Assembly: GCA_023485185.1 (NCBI GenBank) | Contig: JAMCZP010000272.1 | Span: 1 to 6,175, forward strand | Reading direction: 5' to 3' | From: Gammaproteobacteria bacterium | GTDB taxonomy: Bacteria > Pseudomonadota > Gammaproteobacteria > Pseudomonadales > Halomonadaceae | Length of the DNA: 6,175 nucleotides | Position numbers and translations under genes: made by a program | Shown here: piece after piece, positions 1 to 6,175 of the stretch | Layout: each line of letters opens with the position of its first letter | How positions within the stretch are numbered: position 1 is the stretch's first letter | The notes under the pieces: generated by a model | The model's input: only the letters and a program-made list of their open reading frames with translations | Database searches by the model: none | Told to the model about the DNA's origin: nothing

Positions 1-252
1 CCGGTAGCGCGTTTATTAACGCCCTACTTGGGCGCGGATGCAGCAAAAGCAGTCAGCGCCGCGGCAGCCGAAACATCACGTCGTGAGGCACGCCCCTATT
101 CTGAGGTCCTGGCTGACGTGCTAGCCGAACACCCTGACATTAACGGCCAGGTTGACGGTGAAGCTTTGCGCCAAGCCTGTGATCCTGCTTTATACCTTGG
201 TAGCAGTCAGGCACAAGTTGAGCGCGCTAAAAGCTGGTTAAATTCTATTTAA
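1..252 (+). CDS. pcaB: 3-carboxy-cis,cis-muconate cycloisomerase, C-terminal fragment (5' end outside window)
   Basis: The window opens inside a reading frame of 83 codons that ends with TAA at 250-252. The visible tail (PVARLLTPYLG near the window edge, then DPALYLGSS about 20 residues before the end) matches the C-terminal helical region of PcaB, a fumarase/aspartase-superfamily enzyme that lactonises 3-carboxy-cis,cis-muconate to 4-carboxymuconolactone in the cytoplasm. The catalytic signature of the superfamily lies further upstream and is not visible, so the assignment rests on this tail and on context: it is followed by pca genes for the next steps. Full-length PcaB is usually about 350-450 residues, so only the last fifth is here. 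Another superfamily member, such as an adenylosuccinate lyase relative, is possible but unlikely in this setting. No clear terminator follows it; a 189-nt gap with its own operator separates it from pcaI. Confidence 0.82.
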   Translation, partial: PVARLLTPYLGADAAKAVSAAAAETSRREARPYSEVLADVLAEHPDINGQVDGEALRQACDPALYLGSSQAQVERAKSWLNSI

Positions 253-359
253 ATTATTGTTATTAATAGGTTTTGTGTAGTTATGTGGCGATGTTGGGTG
301 CTGATCTAGGCGCTTGTTTGCTAACGGCAGTATTTGACCCTGATAACATTCAGCAGTAA

Positions 360-399
360 GTTGTTCGTATAGCAAATCTATGTTCGTTTAACGAACAAT
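360..399 (+). promoter_or_regulatory. Probable IclR-family (PcaR/PcaU/PobR-type) operator upstream of pcaI
   Basis: Seen: TGTTCGTT (381-388), one central T (389), then its exact reverse complement AACGAACA (390-397), a perfect 17-bp palindrome. A third copy, TGTTCGTA, lies at 362-369 as a direct repeat starting 19 bp earlier, about two helical turns. Known: Acinetobacter PcaU and PobR bind three related 10-bp motifs, two forming a palindrome and the third a direct repeat about 10 bp away, and Pseudomonas PcaR sites contain a GTTCG core. Written as 10-mers, the sites here are 360-369, 379-388 and 390-399 (reverse), with 9 nt between the first two. Inference: an IclR-type activator encoded outside the window binds here, probably with 3-oxoadipate or protocatechuate as effector, to control pcaIJF-pcaDC. 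Confidence 0.68.
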
Positions 400-410
400 A
401 ATCATAAAAT
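383..410 (+). promoter_or_regulatory. Candidate sigma-70 promoter of the pcaIJF-pcaDC operon
   Basis: TAAAAT at 405-410 matches five of six bases of the TATAAT -10 box and would place the transcription start near 417, about 25 nt before the pcaI ATG. The -35 region (about 383-388) falls inside the operator palindrome and is a poor match to TTGACA, as expected for a promoter that depends on an activator. An alternative with a better -35, TTGACC at 334-339, has only a weak partner (TAAGTT, 357-362). The choice is inference from sequence only. Confidence 0.4.
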
Positions 411-441
411 CATTGCAACGTCCAGCTAAGAGGCACCCATC

Positions 442-1260
442 ATGGCCGAGTTTCTCAGCTTGCATGACGCGGTAGCGCGCTACGTCCAAGACGGCGCCAC
501 CGTGGCCATGGAAGGCTTTACCCATTTGATTCCGTTTGCTGCGGGCCACGAAGTGATCCGTCAGAACAAGCGCGACCTGACGCTGATCCGCATGACCCCC
601 GATATCATCTACGACCAAATGATCGGCGCGGGTTGTGCCAAAAAAGTCATCTTCTCGTGGGGGGGCAATCCGGGTGTGGGCTCACTGCATCGCCTGCGTG
701 ACGCGGTGGAGAAAGGCTGGCCGTGCAAGATCGAGATTCTTGAGCATAGCCACGCGGCGATGGCCTGCGCGTTTGAGGCCGGTGCCGCGGGGTTACCGCT
801 GGCAGTTTTCCGTGGCTATATCGGTAGCGAACTGCCCAGCGTCAACGATCAAATCAAATTCATCGAGTGCCCCTTTACCGGTGAACGCCTGGCCGCTGTA
901 CCCTCGGTGCGCCCGGATGTCTCGATCATTCACGCCCAGCGCGCGGATCGCCAAGGCAATGTCCTGGTAGAAGGCATTGTCGGCGTACAGAAAGAGGCTG
1001 TGCTCGCGGCGAAGCATAGCATCGTCACGGTGGAAGAGATTGTCGATGATCTGAACGCGCATCCTAATGCCTGCGTGATTCCAAGCTGGGCGATCAGCGC
1101 CGTGGCGGTAGCGGAGAAAGGCGCGCTGCCTTCCTATACTCACGGCTATTACGGTCGCAGCAACCGCTTCTATAAAGAGTGGGATGCCATCGCGCGTGAT
1201 CGCGACACCTTTACTCAGTGGCTCGACGAGAACGTTTACCGTAAAGAGGAGAAACGCTAA
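442..1260 (+). CDS. pcaI: 3-oxoadipate CoA-transferase subunit A (CatI-type)
   Basis: First subunit of the cytoplasmic enzyme that moves CoA from succinyl-CoA to 3-oxoadipate. The 272-residue protein resembles CatI of Pseudomonas knackmussii and the A subunit of glutaconate CoA-transferase more than the shorter (about 230-residue) PcaI of P. putida: EGFTHLIP at residues 24-31, the glycine-rich SWGGNPGVG at 72-80, CPFTGE just before VPSVRPDV at 153-160, and HGYYGRSNRF near the C-terminus. It ends a little earlier than CatI as I recall it. The start is supported by AAGAGG at 428-433, eight bases before the ATG. It is the first gene of a compact operon and its stop overlaps the pcaJ start (TAATG), so the two subunits are probably made in step. 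The specificity call for 3-oxoadipate rests on family plus neighbours; the family also includes glutaconate and other dicarboxylate CoA-transferases. No defect is visible. Confidence 0.9.
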   Translation: MAEFLSLHDAVARYVQDGATVAMEGFTHLIPFAAGHEVIRQNKRDLTLIRMTPDIIYDQMIGAGCAKKVIFSWGGNPGVGSLHRLRDAVEKGWPCKIEILEHSHAAMACAFEAGAAGLPLAVFRGYIGSELPSVNDQIKFIECPFTGERLAAVPSVRPDVSIIHAQRADRQGNVLVEGIVGVQKEAVLAAKHSIVTVEEIVDDLNAHPNACVIPSWAISAVAVAEKGALPSYTHGYYGRSNRFYKEWDAIARDRDTFTQWLDENVYRKEEKR

Positions 1261-2033
1261 TGAGCCTCGAATATACCTCTTCTGAAATGATGTCGGTCAC
1301 TGCTGCTAGGGCGCTGGAAAACGGCATGACCTGCTTTGTAGGTATCGGTTTACCTTCAGAAGCTGCCAACTTGGCGCGGCTGACTCACGCCCCTGAAGTC
1401 GTGCTGATTTACGAATCCGGCACCCTGCAAACCAAGCCCGATATTCTGCCGCTCTCCATTGGCGATGGTGAACTGTGCGAATCAGCGCTGACCACCGTGG
1501 CAGTACCGGAAATGTTCCGCTACTGGCTGCAGGGCGGCAAAGTGAGCGTGGGCTTTTTAGGCACCGCGCAAATTGACCGCTTTGCTAACCTTAATACCAC
1601 GCTGATCGGTGATTACAAAGCGCCTAAGGTTCGCCTGCCGGGCGGCGGCGGTGCGCCGGAAATTGCCACTAACGCCGGTGAAGTGTTTATCACCCTTAAG
1701 CACTCCAAGCGTGCCTTTGTCAAAGACGTTGATTTCGTAACGACGCTCGGCTTTGGCCGCGACGGTAAAGGGCGCGATAACGTGCCCAATATCGGCAAAG
1801 GCCCTACCCGCGTGATCACCGATCTGTGCGTGATGAAGCCTGACCCGGACACCAAAGAGCTGGTCGTCGTCTCACTGCACCCCGGCGTTAGCCGCGAAGA
1901 CGTGATTGACGCCACCGGCTGGGAAGTCCGCTTTGCCGAACAGCTAGAGAGCACACCAGAGCCCAGCGAAAACGAGCTGACGATTTTGCGTGAGTTAAAA
2001 GCCCGTACCGAGCGGGCCCACGCGGGCGAATAA
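1260..2033 (+). CDS. pcaJ: 3-oxoadipate CoA-transferase subunit B (CatJ-type)
   Basis: Second subunit of the 3-oxoadipate:succinyl-CoA transferase, 257 residues, of the CatJ/glutaconate-transferase B type and longer than the about 215-residue SCOT-like PcaJ. Seen: a GIGLPSEAANLAR segment at about 28-40; YESG with Glu52, which falls where glutaconate CoA-transferase B carries its catalytic Glu54 (this equivalence is my inference, without an alignment); RYWLQGG; GFLGTAQIDRFANLNTT; the glycine-rich LPGGGGAPEIA at 126-136; and a TSLHPGV-like VSLHPGVSRE near the C-terminus. The ATG shares its A with the pcaI stop, and AGAGGAG at 1245-1251 lies inside the end of pcaI, so translation is probably coupled. 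Only ten bases separate its stop from pcaF. The protein is intact. Confidence 0.9.
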   Translation: MSLEYTSSEMMSVTAARALENGMTCFVGIGLPSEAANLARLTHAPEVVLIYESGTLQTKPDILPLSIGDGELCESALTTVAVPEMFRYWLQGGKVSVGFLGTAQIDRFANLNTTLIGDYKAPKVRLPGGGGAPEIATNAGEVFITLKHSKRAFVKDVDFVTTLGFGRDGKGRDNVPNIGKGPTRVITDLCVMKPDPDTKELVVVSLHPGVSREDVIDATGWEVRFAEQLESTPEPSENELTILRELKARTERAHAGE

Positions 2034-2043
2034 GGAGTTTGCT

Positions 2044-3246
2044 ATGAGTGACGTTTATCTATGTCATCCCCGCCGCACCGCTATTGGCCGTTTTGGCGGC
2101 ACTCTGGCCAGCGTACGCCCGGATGATTTTGCCGCGACCATCTTCAAAGCCGTATTAGCAGAAGCGCCAGATCTTGATCCTGCAGCCATTGAAGAAGTCT
2201 TTATGGGCTGCGCCAATCAGGCCGGTGAAGATAACCGTAACGTGGCACGCATGTCGTCGCTGCTGGCGGGCATTCCTACCTCGGTACCCGGCACCACGAT
2301 GAACCGTCTGTGCGGCTCAGGTATGGATGCGGTCGGTACCGCGTTTCGTGCTATTAAAGCCGGTGAGATGGAGTTGGCGCTGGCGGGTGGCGTGGAGTCG
2401 ATGTCCCGTGCGCCCTTCGTGATGGGAAAGGCCGATAGCGCTTTTTCCCGCAGTCAAAAAATCGAAGACACCACCATTGGCTGGCGCTTGGTCAACCCGC
2501 TGATGAAGAAAACGTTTGGGGTCGATTCCATGCCGGAAACGGCAGAAAACGTCGCCGAGCAGTTCAATATCTCTCGGGACGATCAGGACGCCTTTGCGCT
2601 GCGCTCTCAGCAGAAAGCCGCTGCCGCTCAAAAGGCCGGGCGTTTTGCCCAAGAGATCACTGCCATTGAGATCCCACGCCGTAAGCAGGAACCGCTGATC
2701 TTTGACCAAGATGAGCACCTGCGGGAGACCACTCTTGATAAGCTGGCCGGTTTGCCTACACCTTTCCGTGAAGGCGGCAGCATCACCGCAGGCAACGCGT
2801 CCGGCGTTAATGACGGTGCAGCCGCCATGCTGGTCGCCAGCGAAGCAGCGGTGAAACAGCACGGGCTAACGCCAATGGCCAAAATCATTGGCATGGCCAC
2901 CGCGGGCGTAGAGCCGCGCATTATGGGTTATGGACCAGTGCCTGCGGTGCAAAAACTACTTAAACGCACCGGAATTTCGATGGATGAAATCGATGTGTTT
3001 GAGTTTAACGAAGCGTTCGCCGCTCAGGCGCTGGCCTGTACGCGCGACCTCGGCCTTAAAGACGACGACCCTCGTGTCAACCCCAACGGCGGCGCGATTG
3101 CCCTCGGGCACCCGCTGGGAATGTCCGGCGCACGCCTGCTGCTGACCGCTGCTCATGAACTGCAAAACAGCGGCAAGCGCTACGCACTTTGCACTATGTG
3201 CGTCGGCGTCGGCCAGGGTATCGCCACCCTGATTGAACGCGTTTAA
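2044..3246 (+). CDS. pcaF: 3-oxoadipyl-CoA thiolase
   Basis: Catalyses the last step: CoA-dependent cleavage of 3-oxoadipyl-CoA to succinyl-CoA and acetyl-CoA. It has 400 residues, the usual PcaF length. All thiolase landmarks are present: the nucleophile Cys90 in NRLCGSGMDA, the NEAFA motif at 322-326, His356 in GHPLGMSGAR, and the second catalytic Cys386 in CVGVGQG. The N-terminal segment with PRRTAIGRFGG is intact, so the start is secure; TAAGGAG at 2031-2037, which includes the pcaJ stop, supplies the ribosome binding site. By fold alone it could be another degradative thiolase such as PaaJ or an acetoacetyl-CoA thiolase. Its place directly after the CoA-transferase genes and before pcaDC makes PcaF the best call. 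It is followed after 11 bases by pcaDC. Confidence 0.93.
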   Translation: MSDVYLCHPRRTAIGRFGGTLASVRPDDFAATIFKAVLAEAPDLDPAAIEEVFMGCANQAGEDNRNVARMSSLLAGIPTSVPGTTMNRLCGSGMDAVGTAFRAIKAGEMELALAGGVESMSRAPFVMGKADSAFSRSQKIEDTTIGWRLVNPLMKKTFGVDSMPETAENVAEQFNISRDDQDAFALRSQQKAAAAQKAGRFAQEITAIEIPRRKQEPLIFDQDEHLRETTLDKLAGLPTPFREGGSITAGNASGVNDGAAAMLVASEAAVKQHGLTPMAKIIGMATAGVEPRIMGYGPVPAVQKLLKRTGISMDEIDVFEFNEAFAAQALACTRDLGLKDDDPRVNPNGGAIALGHPLGMSGARLLLTAAHELQNSGKRYALCTMCVGVGQGIATLIERV

Positions 3247-3257
3247 CGGAGACAGTC

Positions 3258-4448
3258 ATGGCTTTTCATACCATCAATGGCCGCAGCGTGGCCTACCGGC
3301 TGCTCGGCTCGGAAGTGAATTCGCTGGTCGTGCTGGCGCACCCTTTGGGCATGAGCCAAGCGGTCTGGGACGAGATCATTCCCGCGCTGCTGCCCCGCTA
3401 CCGGATACTGACCTGGGATCTGCCCGGCCACGGTGCCAGCCAAGCGGTCAGCGGTGAGCAGATCACCCCAGCTGACCTAGCGGCAGAGGTATTGGCGCTG
3501 GTAGAACTGGCGGGCACGCAGCGCTTTCATTTTGCCGGTACCTCCATTGGTGGTGTGGTCGGCCAGCAGCTGATTGCCGAGCATGGCGAGCGCCTACTCT
3601 CCGTGGCGCTGACCAACACGGGCGCGGTAATTGGCAATCCAGATCTATGGAACACCCGCGCAGGTCGCGTACGTCAGGAAGGTTTGGCGGCAATGTCCCA
3701 AGAGATCGTGCCACGCTGGTTTGCCCCAGCGGCGTTTGAGGCAAGCCCGGCGCTGAAAGTGGGCTGGTGTGTGCAAATGGGCCGCGGCGATGATGAATCC
3801 TACGCCCAGCTGTGCGAAATGCTTGGCCGCGATACCTTTACCGGCAAGCTCTCAGGTAAGAGCGCCCCTCATAAGGTGAGAGTACAGCTGTTCGGCGGCA
3901 GTGAAGATTTGGCCACGCCGCCCGCCACGCTGGAAGCCCTGGCTGCAGAGCTCGATGGCGCTCCGCTGGAGATTTTTGACGGCGTGGGTCACGTGCCCTC
4001 TGTAGAAGCCCCAGCCTTATTTGCTGAAAAACTACTCGCCATACTGGCGACTGATTTAGGCGATGTGCCCAACCAGGGCGTGGCCTACGCTACCGGCTTG
4101 GAGGCACGTAAACAGGTATTGGGCGAAGAGCACGTGGCACGCTCCACTGCGAACGCCAACAGCCTGGATGCGCCTTTCCAGCAGATGATTACCCGCCTAG
4201 CCTGGGGCGAACTGTGGAGCAACGACGATTTAACCCGCCGCGAGCGCAGCATGATCACCACTGGCATTCTCGCTGCCCTCGGACGTGAAGAGCTAACGCT
4301 GCATTTAAAAACGGCTAAACGAATTGGGCTGTCTGAGGCCGAACTGCGCCAAGTGCTGATGCATGTGGCGATTTACGGCGGCGTCCCGGCAGCCAACCAC
4401 GCCTTTGCCCTCGCCAAAGAGCTGGGCTGGGGCGAGTCGTTGAGTTAA
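3258..4448 (+). CDS. pcaDC: Bifunctional 3-oxoadipate enol-lactonase / 4-carboxymuconolactone decarboxylase (PcaD-PcaC fusion)
   Basis: One unbroken 396-codon frame joins two enzymes that are separate proteins in many bacteria. Residues 1 to about 262 are an alpha/beta hydrolase (PcaD): HPLGMSQAVW oxyanion region near 28-37, WDLPGHG, nucleophile Ser96 in GTSIGG, probable acid Asp217 in GSEDLATPP, and His245 in GVGHVPSVEAP. After a short linker (about 263-275), residues about 276-396 are a carboxymuconolactone decarboxylase (PcaC): GLEARKQVLGEEHV, the AWGELW segment, RRERSMIT, HLKTAKRIG and IYGGVPAANHAFA. Many stand-alone PcaC proteins, as I recall, have Cys where the first Gly of YGGVPAAN stands; I would not infer loss of activity. 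The chain performs two consecutive steps, carboxymuconolactone to enol-lactone to 3-oxoadipate, like PcaL of actinobacteria but with the genes joined in the D-C order. GGAG at 3248-3251 fixes the ATG. It is the last gene of the pcaI operon. Confidence 0.93.
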   Translation: MAFHTINGRSVAYRLLGSEVNSLVVLAHPLGMSQAVWDEIIPALLPRYRILTWDLPGHGASQAVSGEQITPADLAAEVLALVELAGTQRFHFAGTSIGGVVGQQLIAEHGERLLSVALTNTGAVIGNPDLWNTRAGRVRQEGLAAMSQEIVPRWFAPAAFEASPALKVGWCVQMGRGDDESYAQLCEMLGRDTFTGKLSGKSAPHKVRVQLFGGSEDLATPPATLEALAAELDGAPLEIFDGVGHVPSVEAPALFAEKLLAILATDLGDVPNQGVAYATGLEARKQVLGEEHVARSTANANSLDAPFQQMITRLAWGELWSNDDLTRRERSMITTGILAALGREELTLHLKTAKRIGLSEAELRQVLMHVAIYGGVPAANHAFALAKELGWGESLS

Positions 4449-4479
4449 CGCTCGCCGGGGATGTTCAGACACGCTATCC

Positions 4480-4499
4480 TCATAACCTAAAGGTTATGA
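4480..4499 (+). promoter_or_regulatory. PcaQ box 1, in front of pcaQ
   Basis: TCATAACC (4480-4487), TAAA, GGTTATGA (4492-4499). The core ATAACC-N4-GGTTA fits the PcaQ-binding consensus reported for Sinorhizobium meliloti (ATAACC-N4-GGTTAA, from memory). The arms are identical to those of the second box after pcaQ. Its position 10 to 29 bases before the ATG is too close to the gene for a classical LysR activation site; autorepression or blocking of read-through is the more natural inference. Confidence 0.7.
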
Positions 4500-4502
4500 G
4501 GA
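4498..4502 (+). promoter_or_regulatory. pcaQ ribosome binding site buried in the hairpin
   Basis: GAGGA at 4498-4502, seven to eight bases before the pcaQ ATG, is a good Shine-Dalgarno sequence. It lies entirely in the 3' arm of the 12-bp stem (4492-4503), so in a transcript that contains the 5' arm it would be paired and hidden. Translation of pcaQ from a read-through message should therefore be poor unless the stem opens. Confidence 0.65.
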
Positions 4503-4508
4503 TTTTTT

Positions 4509-5456
4509 ATGCTGAACGCGCGGATTAAACTGCGTCATTTACAGGCGTTTCTTGAGGTAGCGCGCCAGCGCAGTTTCGCCCGCGCCGCTGAACGGCTCGC
4601 CATTAGCCAGCCGGGTATCTCTAAAACCATCCGCGAGCTAGAAGATACGCTTGCTGTTTCTCTGTTTGAGCGCACCCCGCTAGGCGTTTCACTCAGCCAA
4701 GCGGGGCTGACGCTGCTTCGCCATGCGGGGCCGGCGGTACGTGCCTTGGAAGAGGGCGTGGATGCCCTCCAGTCACAGCAAAAAGGTGCTGACTGGCTGC
4801 GTATTGGGGCTCTTTCTACCGTAGAAAGCCAATTAGTACCTGAGGCACTGCAGCGCTGGCAATCCAATACCACGACCGAGCGGGGCGCGCAGGTACTGAC
4901 GGGTACCAGCGCCTTTTTACTTTCTCGTTTACGTCGTGGGGAGCTGGATATTGTGGTCGGGCGAATGACCGAGGCCCGGGAAATCCATGACCTGAATTTT
5001 GAACACCTCTACTACGAACGCCTCCAACTGGTCGTCCGCCATGATCATCCCCTCTTGGCATTGCCAACGCTCAACGCCGAAAGCATTAGCACCTACCCTT
5101 GGGTTGTCCCGCCGCCGCAAACTACGCTGCGCCAACAAGTCGATAGTTTCTGTGTTCGGCATGCCATTGTGCTGCCACCTCAGCGCATTGAGACGCTTTC
5201 CTTGGTACTTGGCCAGCGCTATGCGCTGACCGGAGATGCCATTTGGATAGCGCCGGAAGAAGCAGTACGCACCATAATAAGCAGCAGCAAGCTGTGCGAG
5301 CTGGCGCTGCCCATGGAGCTGCATGGCGGCTCCGTTGGGATATGTAGCAATCGCTCACTGCGTCCCACGCTTACCGCCGAGGCGTTTTGTGAAGCGCTGC
5401 GTGAAGTCGCTGCTGACGTAGTGACTGGGCATCGTGATAAAGGTCATAACCAATAG
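4509..5456 (+). CDS. pcaQ: LysR-type regulator of protocatechuate genes (PcaQ)
   Basis: A 315-residue LysR-family DNA-binding regulator of normal family length (PcaQ is usually about 305-315). The N-terminal winged helix-turn-helix covers about residues 8-67: RIKLRHLQAFLEVARQ opening, SFARAAERLAIS helix, SQPGISKTIRELE recognition helix, LFERTPLGVSLSQAG wing. A linker helix follows to about 95, then the effector-binding domain. The RIKLRHLQ opening and TIRELE are typical of PcaQ and the related GbpR group. PcaQ in rhizobia activates pcaDCHGB in response to carboxymuconate-type pathway intermediates. Here it is not divergent from its target but lies in tandem between pcaDC and pcaH, with a matching palindrome on each side. 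The ATG is backed by GAGGA at 4498-4502. Its last codons (His-Asn-Gln-stop) are part of the second palindrome. No convincing promoter of its own is visible in the 60-nt gap. Another LysR regulator of aromatic catabolism is the main alternative. Confidence 0.87.
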   Translation: MLNARIKLRHLQAFLEVARQRSFARAAERLAISQPGISKTIRELEDTLAVSLFERTPLGVSLSQAGLTLLRHAGPAVRALEEGVDALQSQQKGADWLRIGALSTVESQLVPEALQRWQSNTTTERGAQVLTGTSAFLLSRLRRGELDIVVGRMTEAREIHDLNFEHLYYERLQLVVRHDHPLLALPTLNAESISTYPWVVPPPQTTLRQQVDSFCVRHAIVLPPQRIETLSLVLGQRYALTGDAIWIAPEEAVRTIISSSKLCELALPMELHGGSVGICSNRSLRPTLTAEAFCEALREVAADVVTGHRDKGHNQ

Positions 5457-5463
5457 GTTATGA
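5444..5463 (+). promoter_or_regulatory. PcaQ box 2, upstream of pcaH and overlapping the pcaQ stop
   Basis: TCATAACC (5444-5451), AATA, GGTTATGA (5456-5463): arms identical to box 1, spacer different. The pcaQ stop codon TAG (5454-5456) spans the spacer and the first base of the right arm. The centre (5453.5) is 108 bases before the pcaH ATG, a distance that suits a LysR recognition site at about -60 of a pcaH promoter. No T-run follows, so it is not a terminator. Inference: PcaQ binds here to activate pcaHG. Confidence 0.72.
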
Positions 5464-5469
5464 AGGTAA

Positions 5470-5504
5470 GATAAGTTATCAATAGTCAGCTCGGGCGTTA
5501 AACA
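5470..5504 (+). promoter_or_regulatory. Tentative pcaH promoter region with a possible LysR activation subsite
   Basis: GATAA-G-TTATC (5470-5480) is a small perfect inverted repeat centred about 21 bp, two helical turns, from the centre of box 2, where LysR regulators often have a weaker activation subsite. It overlaps a possible -35 TTATCA (5476-5481, four of six), with a poor -10 TAAACA (5499-5504) 17 bp later. A second possible -10, TCTAAG (5513-5518), has no good -35. Both promoter choices are weak. Confidence 0.3.
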
Positions 5505-5543
5505 GGACACTCTCTAAGTGGAGCACTACGTCGACATGTTTAA

Positions 5544-6175
<632 letters not shown>

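Larger units (their letters stand above)
4476..4508 (+). terminator. Hairpin plus T-run: probable intrinsic terminator or attenuator just before pcaQ
   Basis: ATCCTCATAACC (4476-4487), loop TAAA (4488-4491) and the exact reverse complement GGTTATGAGGAT (4492-4503) form a perfect 12-bp stem, followed by six T's at 4503-4508 (the first is also the last stem base). This has the form of a rho-independent terminator for transcripts leaving pcaDC, whose stop is 27 bases upstream. The stem is only about 40 percent GC, so efficiency is uncertain. It is unusual in ending directly against the pcaQ ATG at 4509, so any pcaQ message started upstream must pass it. There is no A-run on the other side, so it acts on + strand transcription only. 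The same bases contain a PcaQ box. Confidence 0.6.

Noticed and set aside
244..275. Possible terminator after pcaB (CTATT ... AATAG followed by GTTTT).
   Set aside because: The stem is five AT-rich pairs with a long loop and a broken T-run; too weak to call.
283..309. Tiny frame MWRCWVLI in the pcaB-pcaI gap, considered as a leader peptide.
   Set aside because: There is no ribosome binding site, no following attenuator hairpin, and no reason for tryptophan or cysteine control of this pathway.
334..362. TTGACC / TAAGTT as the main pcaI promoter.
   Set aside because: The -10 matches only three of six bases, and transcripts would start upstream of or within the operator; the TAAAAT at 405-410 is a better candidate.
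2317..2862. Long reading frame on the minus strand (181 codons) inside pcaF.
   Set aside because: It lies wholly opposite a well-supported thiolase gene, has no recognisable motif, and is expected by chance in GC-rich coding DNA.
4060..4090. Possible sequencing error joining separate pcaD and pcaC genes.
   Set aside because: The frame passes smoothly through the linker with no lost stop, ribosome binding site or start codon near the junction, and D-C fusions are a known form.
5444..5463. Palindrome at the end of pcaQ as an intrinsic terminator.
   Set aside because: The stem is only 8 bp and is followed by AGGTAAG rather than a T-run; it fits a protein-binding site better.

Overview
This window is a segment of a protocatechuate (beta-ketoadipate) catabolic cluster, with every gene on the + strand. 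From left to right it holds: the 3' end of pcaB; a 189-nt regulatory gap; a tightly packed operon pcaI-pcaJ-pcaF-pcaDC; a 60-nt gap dominated by one long palindrome; the LysR-type regulator gene pcaQ; a 105-nt gap; and the first 204 codons of pcaH, cut by the window edge. There is no mobile element, tRNA, rRNA or CRISPR array, and no gene-free stretch over 300 bases.

Organism: the moderately high GC content, codon choice and protein flavour suggest a gammaproteobacterium. A Halomonas-like (Halomonadaceae) host is my best guess, from recollection of similar clusters rather than any search; moderate to low confidence.

How the genes work together: PcaHG opens the protocatechuate ring to 3-carboxymuconate and PcaB lactonises it. 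The PcaDC fusion decarboxylates 4-carboxymuconolactone (PcaC part) and hydrolyses the enol-lactone to 3-oxoadipate (PcaD part). PcaIJ transfers CoA from succinyl-CoA, and PcaF cleaves 3-oxoadipyl-CoA to succinyl-CoA plus acetyl-CoA. Only pcaG, and the parts of pcaB and pcaH lying outside the window, are missing from the full branch.

Regulation is the interesting part. Upstream of pcaI lies a perfect 17-bp palindrome plus a third, directly repeated half-site, the layout known for IclR-type PcaU/PobR operators. pcaQ is flanked on both sides by 20-bp palindromes with identical arms (TCATAACC-N4-GGTTATGA) that fit the PcaQ box described in rhizobia. The first is extended to a 12-bp stem followed by six T's and ends against the pcaQ start codon, so the same bases could be operator, intrinsic terminator and hidden ribosome binding site. 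The second overlaps the pcaQ stop codon and sits about 100 nt upstream of pcaH. The enzymes themselves are known families; I see no wholly new system, but this regulatory arrangement deserves a test.
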